A program made the translations under genes and the position numbers. From NCBI GenBank assembly GCA_020341795.1, contig CP070836.1, positions 1,208,752 through 1,256,458 on the forward strand: 47,707 bases of DNA, written 5' to 3'. Positions 7,291 through 16,103 of this stretch are shown here, in pieces. Position 1 is the first letter of the stretch. Every line of letters begins with the position of its first letter. The stretch comes from Thermoplasmatales archaeon (GTDB taxonomy: Archaea > Thermoplasmatota > E2 > DHVEG-1). The notes under the pieces were generated by a model that was given only the letters and a program-made list of their open reading frames with translations, was not told where the DNA came from and did not search any database.

Positions 7291-7644
7291 TTGGTGGTGA
7301 TAAACATCAAAAAAAAATGTCCGATTTGTGATTCAAAAGCTGTAAAACTTTATCAAAATAAAAGTTTTGATGGTAAAAGAACATGGGTTCCTACTGCTTG
7401 GATTTGTATAAAATGTGGTCATACATATAATGTTGCAGCAGATACTCTTATGTATAAAATTGGTAATGATCCATATGATGAATCTTTTAATCACAAATGC
7501 CCAAAATGTGATTTATGGCTTGTAAGATTATATAGACATATTAATCCAAAGCATGGTAAACAAAAATGGGTTTCAATGGGTTGGTATTGTACCAGATGCA
7601 AATACGCTTGGATGGATAAAAAAATTTTAGTGAAATTTACTTAG
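7291..7644 (+). CDS. Double zinc-ribbon protein, unknown function
   Basis: About 117 residues, 12 bases after the kinase and probably co-transcribed. Two similar halves each contain a zinc-ribbon pattern: CPICDS with CIKCG, and CPKCD with CTRCK, and each has a TWVPTAW or KWVSMGW stretch between the knuckles, so the protein arose by internal duplication. The start is uncertain: TTG 7291, GTG 7294 and GTG 7297 are all in frame and there is no clear ribosome site, while the nearby ATG is out of frame. No enzyme motif. Its place behind the kinase suggests, but does not show, a role in the same signalling path. Confidence 0.7.
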   Translation: MVVINIKKKCPICDSKAVKLYQNKSFDGKRTWVPTAWICIKCGHTYNVAADTLMYKIGNDPYDESFNHKCPKCDLWLVRLYRHINPKHGKQKWVSMGWYCTRCKYAWMDKKILVKFT

Positions 7645-7686
7645 AATATAGCAGATTTAATTAATGTTTAAAACCCAAAATTCAAT

Positions 7687-7741
7687 AACTATATATACTT
7701 GTCTAATGAGCTTTGTCTATTTAGACAAATACTATATAGTT
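7687..7741. repeat. Long imperfect inverted repeat upstream of L41e
   Basis: Arms 7687-7706 and 7721-7741 match as inverted copies except for one extra base and one G-T type difference, with a 14-base loop. The arms include TTGTCTAA / TTAGACAA. The left arm also holds a TATA-like ACTATATATAC, so this may be an operator overlapping a promoter, or an RNA hairpin. Confidence 0.5.
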
Positions 7742-7752
7742 CTTGGAGTTTT

Positions 7753-7786
7753 CCCTAAACCATTAAATAGAGGAATTTGTTTAGGG
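7753..7786 (+). promoter_or_regulatory. Leader hairpin before L41e and tRNA-Trp
   Basis: CCCTAAAC (7753-7760) and GTTTAGGG (7779-7786) are perfect inverted 8-mers with an 18-base loop. If transcription starts about 25 bases after the TATA-like box at 7688-7699, this lies in a leader of about 90 bases ahead of the L41e start. It could be a structured leader, perhaps controlling L41e; no known riboswitch class is recognised. Confidence 0.4.
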
Positions 7787-7815
7787 CAAGCTATAACATT
7801 AGAGGAAATCATAAA

Positions 7816-7914
7816 ATGAAACGTAGCTCAAGGGTCTGGAAAAAAAGACATAAAATGCGATGGAAATGGCGAAAAAAGAGAATGAGACGTGAAAAAAGAA
7901 GCAGAAGTAAGTAG
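7816..7914 (+). CDS. rpl41e: Large ribosomal subunit protein eL41 (L41e)
   Basis: A 32-residue, extremely basic ORF. Residues 14-32 read MRWKWRKKRMRREKRSRSK, which aligns closely with the core of eukaryotic L41 (about 25 residues). The first ATG (7816) has a GAGG site (7802-7805) about 11 bases upstream; an internal ATG at 7855 would give a product starting exactly at the conserved core, so either start is possible. L41 is a single helix at the subunit interface. It is only 15 bases upstream of tRNA-Trp and may be co-transcribed with it. Such genes are commonly missed because of their size. Confidence 0.85.
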   Translation: MKRSSRVWKKRHKMRWKWRKKRMRREKRSRSK

Positions 7915-7929
7915 TTTGAATTCTTAACT

Positions 7930-8070
7930 GGGGGCATGGTGTAACCCGGCATCATTGTGGGCTCCAGTTAGGGTATGATTAAAAAAGGGTCATCTGATTT
8001 AGTGATGAATAACTGGAGCGATGACCTAAGAAGAGACCCGCCGATCTGGGTTCAAATCCCAGTGCCCCCA
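7930..8070 (+). tRNA. tRNA-Trp (CCA) with intron
   Basis: Exons 7930-7967 and 8036-8070. Acceptor GGGGGCA pairs with TGCCCCC, discriminator A, no encoded CCA. Anticodon stem GTGGG/CCCGC surrounds the loop C-T-CCA-G-A with anticodon CCA at 7964-7966. T arm is CTGGG-TTCAAAT-CCCAG. The intron sits at the canonical archaeal position between bases 37 and 38, and intron ends TTAGG and CCTAA can pair to form the helix needed by the splicing endonuclease. Confidence 0.93.
7968..8035 (+). ncRNA. Box C/D guide RNA inside the tRNA-Trp intron
   Basis: Box C-like ATGATTA (7975-7981, one mismatch), D' CTGA (7994-7997), perfect C' GTGATGA (8002-8008) and D-like ATGA (8021-8024). The D' guide GGGTC pairs with the 3' exon so that the fifth base before D' faces C39. 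The D guide AACTGGAG pairs with the 5' exon end so that the fifth base before the D box faces C34, the first anticodon base. Both fit the N+5 rule for 2'-O-methylation, as known for the tRNA-Trp intron of haloarchaea. Weak points are the imperfect C box and a D box with A for C. Confidence 0.85.
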
Positions 8071-8111
8071 TCAGATTAATATAACAGAAAAAAATATGGA
8101 TGTGATTTGAG

Positions 8112-8321
8112 ATGATTAAAATCAATTTAAAAAATTATAGCTTCTATACTATTTTTTCAGTAATTCTTATTCTTATAGGAATTGGACTCTGGTTAGACTG
8201 GATTATAAAATATGGTGTAGTATATGATGTTGGAATTTATTCACTAGTTATTGTTTTCTTAATACCAGGAATAGTTGGTTTTATAATATCACTAATGGAT
8301 AAAAAAACAATTGAAGATTAA
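8112..8321 (+). CDS. Small membrane protein with two helices
   Basis: 69 residues with two hydrophobic stretches, about 13-32 (FSVILILIGIGLWLDWI) and 41-60 (GIYSLVIVFLIPGIVGFIIS), and a charged end DKKTIED. Integral membrane protein of unknown function. It follows tRNA-Trp by 41 bases and is convergent with gcvPB, overlapping it by 4 bases at the stops. A weak purine-rich site precedes the ATG. Confidence 0.6.
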   Translation: MIKINLKNYSFYTIFSVILILIGIGLWLDWIIKYGVVYDVGIYSLVIVFLIPGIVGFIISLMDKKTIED

Positions 8322-9760
8322 ATCATATTCCAAGTTAGAATAGGATTTTTTGTTGCACCTACTTCATCAACACGTTTAACCGATGTATTAATTGGTGAGT
8401 TTTTTACTATTTCTGGATCTTCATCTGCAATTTTTATAAGAGCATCAATATAACGATCAAGGTCTTCTTTTGATTCTGTTTCAGTTGGTTCAATCATCAA
8501 TGCTTCCATTACAATCATTGGAAAATAAACAGTAGGAGGGTGCAATCCATGATCAAGTAATCTTTTCGCAATATCTTTTGCAGTAATACCTTTCTCTTGC
8601 TTTAATTTCTCACAGCTTATAACAAATTCATGTTTACGAAGAGGTTTATAAGTCATCTTATATTTTCCACTCTCAAGAATTTTTTGTTTCATATAATTTG
8701 AGTTTAACACTGCTATTTCAGATGCTTCTTTAAGACCATCTTTACCCATTAAAGTAATATAGATATATGCTTTAAGTAAGACAGAAAAATTCCCATAAAA
8801 ACCCTTTATTTTACCGATTGATTCTGGTGCATCATAATCAAATATATAAGTTCCATCTTTTTTCTTTCCTATCCTTGGGATTGGTAAAAATTTTTCTAGT
8901 TTAATATTTACACCAACTGGTCCACTTCCTGGTCCACCACCACCATGTGGTGTTGAAAAAGTTTTATGAAGATTAAGATGTACGATGTCAAATCCCATAT
9001 CACCAGGTCGGGCTTCTCCCATTATAGCATTCATATTTGCTCCATCATAATATAATAATGCTCCTGCTTTGTGTACCATCTTTGATATTTCAAGTATGTC
9101 TGATTCAAAAATTCCAAGAGTGTTTGGATTTGTAAGCATAAAGCACGCAGTATTATTTGTAAGTGTTTTTTCTAAAATATCAAGGTCAACTGTTCCTTCT
9201 GTATTAGACGGAATTTCATTGATTTTATACCCTGCCATAGCTGCACTTGCTGGGTTAGTGCCATGTGCTGTATCTGGAAGTATCACCTCAGTTCTATGAG
9301 ATTCTCCTTTAGATTCATGATAAACCCTCGTAAGGAGTAAACCTAAAAATTCTCCATGTGCACCAGCAGCAGGTTGAAGACAAAAATAATCCATACCAGT
9401 TAAATCACATACCATACGTTCAAGTTCAAATAAAATCTGAAGATTACCTTGAATAGTTGAATAATCCTGAAATGGATGTGTACAAGAAAATTTATCCCAT
9501 GATGAAATTTCCTCACATATTCTCGGATTATATTTCATCGTACATGAACCCAAGGGGTACATACCTGAATCAATGCTATAATTCATTTGTGAGAGTCTAT
9601 GAAAATGACGAACAACTTGAGTTTCATCAAGGTTTGGGATATTAATATTTTTATCTCTTTGAAGTTCTTTTGGAATATTGTCAATTGTTTTTATTTTTAC
9701 TTTTTTAGATCCTTTTAGTTCACATAATAAAGGTTCATCATAAATAGCAGAATGATACGT
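8318..9760 (-). CDS. gcvPB: Glycine dehydrogenase (decarboxylating) subunit 2, ACG start
   Basis: 480 residues if it starts at ACG 9760. The first in-frame ATG is at 9586, but 58 codons before it already encode conserved sequence (YDEPLLCELKG and VVRHFHRLSQ, leading into NYSIDSGMYPLGSCTMKYNP). In that open frame there is no ATG, GTG or TTG. ACG stands 8 bases after GGGGGT (9769-9774), and YDEP then falls at the same distance from the start as in archaeal homologues beginning M-x8-DEP. The PLP lysine lies in NLHKTFSTPHGGGGPGSGP. With GcvPA it decarboxylates glycine and passes the aminomethyl group to H protein. One base after gcvPA. Confidence 0.93.
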   Translation of the reverse strand, partial: TYHSAIYDEPLLCELKGSKKVKIKTIDNIPKELQRDKNINIPNLDETQVVRHFHRLSQMNYSIDSGMYPLGSCTMKYNPRICEEISSWDKFSCTHPFQDYSTIQGNLQILFELERMVCDLTGMDYFCLQPAAGAHGEFLGLLLTRVYHESKGESHRTEVILPDTAHGTNPASAAMAGYKINEIPSNTEGTVDLDILEKTLTNNTACFMLTNPNTLGIFESDILEISKMVHKAGALLYYDGANMNAIMGEARPGDMGFDIVHLNLHKTFSTPHGGGGPGSGPVGVNIKLEKFLPIPRIGKKKDGTYIFDYDAPESIGKIKGFYGNFSVLLKAYIYITLMGKDGLKEASEIAVLNSNYMKQKILESGKYKMTYKPLRKHEFVISCEKLKQEKGITAKDIAKRLLDHGLHPPTVYFPMIVMEALMIEPTETESKEDLDRYIDALIKIADEDPEIVKNSPINTSVKRVDEVGATKNPILTWNMI

Positions 9761-9761
9761 T

Positions 9762-11105
9762 TTATGATACCCCCTTTAAAACTGAGACTAATTCATCAAT
9801 CTCTTGGTCACTATGAACTTCTGATATACCAAAAAGCATGCAGTTTTTTAATTCAGGATATTGTTGACTTAGAACAAATCCACCTTGAATGTTTCTATCA
9901 ATAAACATTTTGTAGATTTTATTAATATTAAATTTAGTTTCAATTACGAACTCATTAAAATGAAAACCTGTAAATCTTTTTTCAAAACCATTGATTGAAG
10001 TTATTTTTTCAGCAAGAGAATTTCCTTTTTCGAGATTGGTTCTTGCAAGTTTTTCAAGACCATTGCTTCCAAGCCATGAAAGATAAATCGAAGCAGTAAG
10101 TGCACATATCCCTTCGTTTGTACAGATATTACTTGTTGCTCTTGATCTCCTAATATGTTGTTCCCTTGTTTGAAGAGCCATGCAAAATGCTCTTTTACTC
10201 TGAGCATCTTTTGTTAATCCAATTAACCTACCTGGAATCTGCCGAAGGTATTCCTTTTTACATGCAAATATCCCAAGTGAAGAACCACCAAAATCCATAG
10301 TGTTTCCTAAAGCTCGTCCTTCTCCAATAACAATATCTGCACCATAATCACCAGGAGATTTTGTAACACCAAGAGATATCGGATCAACTCCAACAACAAA
10401 TAATGAACCAGATTTATTAACAATCTTAGATATCTCATTTACATCATCTTCAAAAATTCCAAAGAAATTAGGATTTTCTATATAAAAACCTGCAGTTTCA
10501 TTATCTATAGTTTGTTTAAGATTTGATAAATCAACTTTACCTGTTTTATAATCATATTTTATTTCTTTTATTTTAATACCTGAGCCTTTTGCATAATTAC
10601 CTAAAACACATTTTTTCTCCCATGATATGTTATGTGGAATTATAAAAGTTTTCTTTTTTAATATCCTAGAGCACATTAGGGCTGCTTCCGACAGAGCTGT
10701 CACACCGTCATATAATGAGCAGTTAGCAACATCCATACCTGTAAGCTCTGCAATCATACTTTGATACTCAAACATTGCTTGTAAAAAACCCTGACTAGCT
10801 TCAGATTGATATGGTGTATAAGCTGTAAAAAATTCTGAACGGGATGCTAAAGCTTTTACAGCTGAAGGCATAAAATGAAGTTTGATTCCTCCACCAAGAA
10901 AACATAGATGTTCATTACAGGAAACATTTTTTTCTGCGATTTTTCTTAATTTTTTTTCTGTTTCTTGCTGTGTTAAACCTTTATTAATATTTAGATTAGT
11001 AGTCCTAACTTTTTTTGGTATATCTGAAAAAAGTTCATCCATACTTTTTATTCCGATCTCTTTAAGCATTTCATTTTTAGCTTCAGAATTTGGAATGAAC
11101 TTCAT
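9762..11105 (-). CDS. gcvPA: Glycine dehydrogenase (decarboxylating) subunit 1
   Basis: 447 residues from ATG 11105, chosen because AGGAGG stands just upstream; an in-frame GTG 12 bases further up lies inside that ribosome site. Family segments: FLGGGIKLHFMPSAVKALASRSEFFTAYTPYQ, EASQGFLQAMFEYQSMIAELTGMDVANCSLYDG, GEGRALGNTMDFGGSSLGIFA and QTREQHIRRSRATSNICTNEG. Subunit 1 of the split archaeal/bacterial P protein of the glycine cleavage system. GcvT, GcvH and lipoamide dehydrogenase are not in the window. First gene of the gcvPA-gcvPB operon, divergent from the FAH-family gene. Confidence 0.96.
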   Translation of the reverse strand: MKFIPNSEAKNEMLKEIGIKSMDELFSDIPKKVRTTNLNINKGLTQQETEKKLRKIAEKNVSCNEHLCFLGGGIKLHFMPSAVKALASRSEFFTAYTPYQSEASQGFLQAMFEYQSMIAELTGMDVANCSLYDGVTALSEAALMCSRILKKKTFIIPHNISWEKKCVLGNYAKGSGIKIKEIKYDYKTGKVDLSNLKQTIDNETAGFYIENPNFFGIFEDDVNEISKIVNKSGSLFVVGVDPISLGVTKSPGDYGADIVIGEGRALGNTMDFGGSSLGIFACKKEYLRQIPGRLIGLTKDAQSKRAFCMALQTREQHIRRSRATSNICTNEGICALTASIYLSWLGSNGLEKLARTNLEKGNSLAEKITSINGFEKRFTGFHFNEFVIETKFNINKIYKMFIDRNIQGGFVLSQQYPELKNCMLFGISEVHSDQEIDELVSVLKGVS

Positions 11106-11187
11106 ACGCCTCCTCACGTGGGTATCATTAATATGTTAAAGAAACTTATTATGAAATGTTTAAATTATTTTAGTTAATGCAAGAATT

Positions 11188-11847
11188 ATGAAATTTTATC
11201 GTTTTAAAGATGGAATTGATAAAGAAATTGCTATAGGTAAACTCGTTTGTCTTGCAAGAACATATAGAAAACATGCTGAAGAGATGAAAACCTTTACTAC
11301 GAAGGAACCTCTCATTTTTTTAAAACCAGCAAGTTCTGTAATTTTTAATAATCAATCTATTATAATACCAAATTTGTCAAAATGCCTTCATCATGAAGTA
11401 GAACTTGGAGTTGTCATTGGTAAAAAATGTAAAAATATATCACGGGAAAAAGCTTTGAATTATGTCTTAGGATACTGTATTACATTAGATATTACAGCAC
11501 GTGATATTCAATCAGAGGCTAAGAAAAAAGGTTGGCCTTGGAGTATTGCAAAAGGATTTGATACGTTTGCACCAATTAGCGATGTTGTAATAAAAAAAGA
11601 AATTTCTGATCCCAATAATTTAGATATTATCTTAAAAGTAAATAATAAAGTAAGACAAAAATCCAATTCTAAATTTATGGTTTATTCTATTGAAAGGATA
11701 ATTGAATTTATTTCTAACATTATGACTCTTGAACCTGGAGATTTAATAATGACTGGAACACCTGAGGGAGTTAATGAGATTAAAAAGGGAGATGTCCTAA
11801 AAGCAAATCTTGGAAAAATCTGTAGTTTAAAAGTAGATGTTAGATAG
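11188..11847 (+). CDS. Fumarylacetoacetate hydrolase family protein (acylpyruvase-like)
   Basis: 219 residues, like compact FAHD1-type enzymes. Key parts: CLARTYRKHAEEM (catalytic-type His30), LHHEVELGVVIGK with metal-binding Glu70 and Glu72, ITLDITARDIQ with the third acidic ligand, GFDTFAPISD and TGTPEGV near the end. Members hydrolyse acylpyruvates or decarboxylate oxaloacetate; which one cannot be told here. No ribosome site, but TTTAAATTA lies about 25-30 bases before the ATG, suggesting a leaderless message. It precedes the thiolase operon by 73 bases and is probably a separate unit. Confidence 0.88.
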   Translation: MKFYRFKDGIDKEIAIGKLVCLARTYRKHAEEMKTFTTKEPLIFLKPASSVIFNNQSIIIPNLSKCLHHEVELGVVIGKKCKNISREKALNYVLGYCITLDITARDIQSEAKKKGWPWSIAKGFDTFAPISDVVIKKEISDPNNLDIILKVNNKVRQKSNSKFMVYSIERIIEFISNIMTLEPGDLIMTGTPEGVNEIKKGDVLKANLGKICSLKVDVR

Positions 11848-11920
11848 GTTTTTAGAAAATGTTTTAAATATTAATCATATTGCCTGACTACGTTTCTTAT
11901 TTGGAGGAGGCTATATTCAT

Positions 11921-13099
11921 ATGAAAGATGTTGTAATAGTGTCAGGTGTAAGAACAGCACAAGGAAAATTCGCTGGTTCTTTGAAAGGTTTTTCAGCTCC
12001 ACAAATTGGTGGAATTGTAATTAAAGAAGCGGTGAAAAGAGCAGGGATTAAACCTAAAGATGTTCAGGAAGTAATAATGGGAAATGTTGTACCTGCAGGC
12101 CTTGGTCAAAATGTTGCACGTCAAGCAGCAATTAATGCAGGGATTCCATATGAAGTAGGTGCTTTACATATTGATAAAGTGTGTGGTTCAGGTCTTAAAG
12201 CAGTAGTACTTGCAGCTCAAGCAATAAAATGTGGTGATGCAGATGTCATTGTTGCGGGTGGTATGGAAAGTATGAGCAACTGCCCATATGCTCTTCTCAA
12301 GGCTCGTTTTGGTTATAGATTATTTGATGGTAAAGTAGTTGATCTTATGGTTCGTGATGGATTATGGGATGTCTATAATGATTTTCATATGGGAAATACA
12401 GGTGAGGTTATTGCAGAACGGCATAATATTTCACGAAAAGATTGTGATGAGTTTGCTGCTTGGAGTCATCAAAAAGCTGCAAAAGCAACAAAGAATGATT
12501 GGTTTAAAGAAGAAATTGTACCAGTTGAAATACCTCAGAAAAAAACAGATCCAATAATTTTTGATAAAGATGAAGGAATTCGTGAGGATACAACTGTTGA
12601 AAAACTTGGAAAACTTCCACCATTTTTTAGAAAAGATGGTGTAGTGACAGCAGGAAATGCATCACAAATAACAGATGGTGCATCCGCAGTAGTTGTAATG
12701 AACAAGGAAAAAGCAGATAAACTAGGGATTGAATCATTTGCAACAATAAAAGGTTATAATACAAGTGGAGTTGAACCTGCATATGTAATGGGTGCACCAA
12801 TTCCAGGTATTAAGAAAATAATGAAAGATATGAACCTTAAGATCGATGATATTGATCTAGTTGAACATAATGAAGCTTTTTCATCTGCTAGTGCTACTGT
12901 TATGAAAGAAATCAATATCCCTAAAGAAAAATTCAATGTTCATGGTGGTGCAGTAGCTATCGGCCATCCAATAGGTTCAAGTGGATCAAGAATTTTAATA
13001 ACACTTATGTATGCGATGAAAAATCTGAGAAAACATCGAGGTCTAGCAACTATTTGTCTTGGTGGAGGTAATGCTGTTCAAATGATTATTGAGAGGTGA
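11921..13099 (+). CDS. Acetyl-CoA C-acetyltransferase (thiolase)
   Basis: 392 residues, bacterial-type thiolase length. Acyl-binding Cys88 in [12 protein letters not shown], His in [17 protein letters not shown], the general-base Cys379 in TICLGGGNA and the motif EHNEAFSS are all present. It would cleave acetoacetyl-CoA to two acetyl-CoA in beta-oxidation (or the reverse). A strong GGAGGAGG site precedes the ATG. Followed by the 3-hydroxyacyl-CoA dehydrogenase and crotonase in one operon. It is of the degradative type, not the archaeal SCP2-type thiolase paired with HMG-CoA synthase. Confidence 0.96.
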   Translation: MKDVVIVSGVRTAQGKFAGSLKGFSAPQIGGIVIKEAVKRAGIKPKDVQEVIMGNVVPAGLGQNVARQAAINAGIPYEVGALHIDKVCGSGLKAVVLAAQAIKCGDADVIVAGGMESMSNCPYALLKARFGYRLFDGKVVDLMVRDGLWDVYNDFHMGNTGEVIAERHNISRKDCDEFAAWSHQKAAKATKNDWFKEEIVPVEIPQKKTDPIIFDKDEGIREDTTVEKLGKLPPFFRKDGVVTAGNASQITDGASAVVVMNKEKADKLGIESFATIKGYNTSGVEPAYVMGAPIPGIKKIMKDMNLKIDDIDLVEHNEAFSSASATVMKEINIPKEKFNVHGGAVAIGHPIGSSGSRILITLMYAMKNLRKHRGLATICLGGGNAVQMIIER

Positions 13100-13107
13100 T
13101 AAGAATT

Positions 13108-13962
13108 ATGGTTGTTAAAAAAATAGGTGTAATTGGTGCAGGTCAGATGGGTCATGGTATAGCTCTTGTATCTGCACAGGCGGGATTTGATGTTATTATT
13201 CAAGATATAAAGGATGATTTTGTACAAAATGGACTTAGTAAAATCGATAAATTTTTAACTAAAAGCATTCAAAAAGAAAGAATTACAGCTAATGATAAAA
13301 AAAAGATAATGGCAAAAATAAAAGGTACTACTAAACTTGTTGATCTAAAAGATGTAGATATTGTAATTGAAGCTATTTTTGAAAATGTTAAGGTTAAAAA
13401 AGAGTTGTTCCAACAGATTGATAAGATATGTAAAAAAGATTGCATTCTTACATCTAATACAAGTACTATTCCAATTACTGATCTTGCATCTGTAACAAGC
13501 CGACCTGAAAAATTCATCGGTATGCATTTTATGAATCCAGTACCCGTAATGAAACTTGTGGAAGTTATACGTGGACTTAATACAGATGATGCAACTGCAA
13601 AAATTATTTTTGAGCTTTCAGAAAAGATGGGAAAGATACCGGTTGAGGTAAATGATAGCCCAGGTTTTGTAAGCAACAGAGTGCTAATCCCTATGATTAA
13701 CGAAGCAGTATATTGTTTATATGAAGGAGTTGGTACCCCTGAAGCTATTGATAATGTGATGAAACTTGGTATGAATCATCCAATGGGTCCTTTAGCACTT
13801 GCTGATTTGATAGGTCTTGATGTATGTCTTCATATCATGAATGTTTTATATGAAGGATTTAATGATTCTAAATACCGTCCATGTCCACTTCTTAAAAAAA
13901 TGGTCCAAGCAGGATATTTAGGTCGTAAAAATGGTAGAGGATTTTATGATTATTCTAAATAG
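13108..13962 (+). CDS. hbd: 3-hydroxybutyryl-CoA dehydrogenase
   Basis: 284 residues from ATG 13108, which follows GAGAGGTGAT; an in-frame GTG at 13096 overlaps the thiolase stop and is less likely. N-terminal NAD-binding [13 protein letters not shown], catalytic pair in SNTSTIPIT and [18 protein letters not shown], then DSPGFVSNR and the C-terminal [20 protein letters not shown] with GRGFYDYSK end. Normal length for single-domain HBD. Oxidises 3-hydroxybutyryl-CoA to acetoacetyl-CoA with NAD(P)+. Confidence 0.96.
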   Translation: MVVKKIGVIGAGQMGHGIALVSAQAGFDVIIQDIKDDFVQNGLSKIDKFLTKSIQKERITANDKKKIMAKIKGTTKLVDLKDVDIVIEAIFENVKVKKELFQQIDKICKKDCILTSNTSTIPITDLASVTSRPEKFIGMHFMNPVPVMKLVEVIRGLNTDDATAKIIFELSEKMGKIPVEVNDSPGFVSNRVLIPMINEAVYCLYEGVGTPEAIDNVMKLGMNHPMGPLALADLIGLDVCLHIMNVLYEGFNDSKYRPCPLLKKMVQAGYLGRKNGRGFYDYSK

Positions 13963-13970
13963 GTGTAACT

Positions 13971-14750
13971 ATGGCATATAAGAATTTAATAGTTGATAAA
14001 AAAGAGGGAATTGGATTTATTAAAATTAATAGACCAAAAGTTCTAAATGCATTAAATAGTGAAACAATTAAAGAAATTACAAAAGTAGTATGTGAACTTG
14101 AAAATGATAAAAAAATTAAAGTAGCAATTTTAACAGGTGAAGGTAAAGCATTTATTGCAGGAGCAGATATTTCTTCAATGGCAAATATGACACCACTAGA
14201 AGCTAAAGAATTTGCAAAACTTGGTCATATTATGCTTAATAAAATTGAGAGATCAAGAATTCCTTTTATTGCAGCTGTAAATGGTTTTGCATTAGGTGGA
14301 GGTTGTGAAATACTTCAAGCATGTGATATAGCAATTGCCGCAAAAAGTGCAAAACTTGGTCAACCAGAAATAAATCTAGGTATTCACCCTGGATTTGGAG
14401 GAACACAAAGACTACCAAGATTAGTTGGAATAATGAAAGCAAAAGAACTACTTTTAACTGGTAGAAATATTGATGGTGATGAAGCATTTAATATTGGACT
14501 TGTAAATATGGTTGTTGAAGATGATCAATTGATGGAGACAGCTGAAGATATAGCAGGAAAAATTGCAGGTAAATCATCTGTACAAATTCAATTTATAAAA
14601 GAATTAGTAAACACAGGATTAGATATTGATCTTAATTCAGCAAATTCATTGGAGATTTCATATTTTTCTTCAGGTTTTTCAACGTATGATCAAAAAGAAG
14701 GAATGAAGGCTTTTCTTGAAAAACGTAAACCTATTTTTAAGGGAAAGTAA
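13971..14750 (+). CDS. Enoyl-CoA hydratase (crotonase)
   Basis: 259 residues. Oxyanion-hole segment AFIAGADISSM, FALGGGCEILQACD with the first catalytic Glu, and GQPEINLGIHPGFGGTQRLPRLVG with the second Glu, the standard hydratase arrangement. Hydrates crotonyl-CoA to 3-hydroxybutyryl-CoA. An AGGTG site lies before the ATG, 8 bases after hbd; last gene of the operon. It is convergent with meaB, with only 7 bases between the stops. Confidence 0.95.
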   Translation: MAYKNLIVDKKEGIGFIKINRPKVLNALNSETIKEITKVVCELENDKKIKVAILTGEGKAFIAGADISSMANMTPLEAKEFAKLGHIMLNKIERSRIPFIAAVNGFALGGGCEILQACDIAIAAKSAKLGQPEINLGIHPGFGGTQRLPRLVGIMKAKELLLTGRNIDGDEAFNIGLVNMVVEDDQLMETAEDIAGKIAGKSSVQIQFIKELVNTGLDIDLNSANSLEISYFSSGFSTYDQKEGMKAFLEKRKPIFKGK

Positions 14751-14757
14751 ATATTAT

Positions 14758-15699
14758 TTACTTTAAAATTTTCCCAAGAATTTCATTAGCAGCGGTATAG
14801 GGGTCTACTTCTTTACTACTAATTTGATCCAGTTTTTTTTCAACAGTATTTTTTAATTTTGATTCATCAAAAATAAAATTCATTAAGCTTTTTTTTATAA
14901 TTTCAATCAACTCTGCCTCGTATCTAAGACGTCTTTGAGCTTCTATTTCCTTTGTTTTTTCTAAATATTTAAAGTGATTAATAATTTCCTTTACTAATTC
15001 CTCAATTCCTTTACCATCTTTTGATATAGTTTGCATAATTGGTGTTTTTCTATCTTTTTCAGAGCAACTAATATCTACAAGACTTTCAATCTCTGCAACA
15101 GCTTGCTGGACACCTTGTCTATCAGCTTTGTTTACAACATAGATATCTGCAATTTCCATTACACCTGCTTTTAGTGTCTGGATTGAATCTCCAAGTCCTG
15201 GGACGATTATGACTAAAGTAGTATCTGCAATTTTAATTACATCAACTTCAGCTTGACCGACTCCAACTGTTTCAACCATTATGACATCTTTTCCTGATGC
15301 GTCAAGAATCTCAACAACGTCATATACAGCACTAGTAAGGCCACCAAGCATTCCCCGGGTACCCATACTACGAATGAATACTCCATCATCCATGGCTAGT
15401 TCCATCATACGAACACGGTCACCTAGTAGTGCACCACCACTAAATGGACTAGTTGGATCTATAGCAATAATTCCAACTTTTTTTCTTTGTTTTCGAAAAA
15501 TACGAGTAAGCTCACAAATAAGTGTACTTTTTCCTGAGCCCATTACACCAGTGATTCCAATTATATGTGCATTACCTGTATGTGGATGAATATCAGCCAT
15601 AACTTTTGTTGCGGCTGAATCATTATTTTCAGCAAGGGTAATAAGTCGAGCAATTGCACGCTGATCTCCAGATAAAACCTTTTTAGCTATATCATTCAT
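14758..15699 (-). CDS. meaB: Acyl-CoA mutase GTPase chaperone (MeaB/ArgK family)
   Basis: 313 residues, typical length. P-loop [10 protein letters not shown], switch region [48 protein letters not shown] and the base motif VVNKADRQG. MeaB gates loading and repair of adenosylcobalamin in B12-dependent acyl-CoA mutases. Its ATG overlaps the stop of the small mutase subunit by 4 bases, so it is tightly coupled. Last gene of the order cobalamin adenosyltransferase, large subunit, small subunit, chaperone. Confidence 0.95.
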   Translation of the reverse strand: MNDIAKKVLSGDQRAIARLITLAENNDSAATKVMADIHPHTGNAHIIGITGVMGSGKSTLICELTRIFRKQRKKVGIIAIDPTSPFSGGALLGDRVRMMELAMDDGVFIRSMGTRGMLGGLTSAVYDVVEILDASGKDVIMVETVGVGQAEVDVIKIADTTLVIIVPGLGDSIQTLKAGVMEIADIYVVNKADRQGVQQAVAEIESLVDISCSEKDRKTPIMQTISKDGKGIEELVKEIINHFKYLEKTKEIEAQRRLRYEAELIEIIKKSLMNFIFDESKLKNTVEKKLDQISSKEVDPYTAANEILGKILK

Positions 15700-16091
15700 C
15701 TTTTCACATTCTTTTTAATAAAATCAACTATCACATCACAATGTGTACCTGGACCAAAAACACCTTTAATACCTTCTTTTTTAAGTTTTGGAATATCTCC
15801 CTCAGGAACAATTCCACCACCTACTATAAGCACATCTCCTAAACCTTTTTCTTGCATAAGTCGTGCGACATCAATAAATAATGTCATATGTGCACCAGAG
15901 AGTAAACTTAAACCAACCACATCAACATCTTCCTGGATTGCTGCTTCAATAATCATCTCAGCAGTCTGATGAAGGCCTGTATAAACAACTTCCATTCCTG
16001 CATCCCTTAATGCTCGAGCTACAACTTTAGCACCACGATCATGGCCATCAAGTCCTGGTTTGGCTATCAAAACTCTAATCTTACGTTCCAT
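15696..16091 (-). CDS. B12-binding small subunit of acyl-CoA mutase
   Basis: 131 residues, a stand-alone cobalamin-binding domain. It carries DGHDRG (Asp15, His17, Gly20), the DxHxxG motif whose His is the lower axial ligand of B12, then GLSLLSGAH and the glycine-rich [10 protein letters not shown]. It partners the catalytic subunit 12 bases upstream; this two-polypeptide form is normal in archaea. Substrate is set by the large subunit, so I do not name it methylmalonyl-specific. Confidence 0.95.
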   Translation of the reverse strand: MERKIRVLIAKPGLDGHDRGAKVVARALRDAGMEVVYTGLHQTAEMIIEAAIQEDVDVVGLSLLSGAHMTLFIDVARLMQEKGLGDVLIVGGGIVPEGDIPKLKKEGIKGVFGPGTHCDVIVDFIKKNVKR

Positions 16092-16103
16092 CTTATATTC
16101 CTC

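Noticed and set aside
13269-13676. 135-codon minus ORF inside the 3-hydroxyacyl-CoA dehydrogenase gene
   Set aside because: Shadow frame of a clear gene, with Ser/Phe/Ile-rich low-complexity product.
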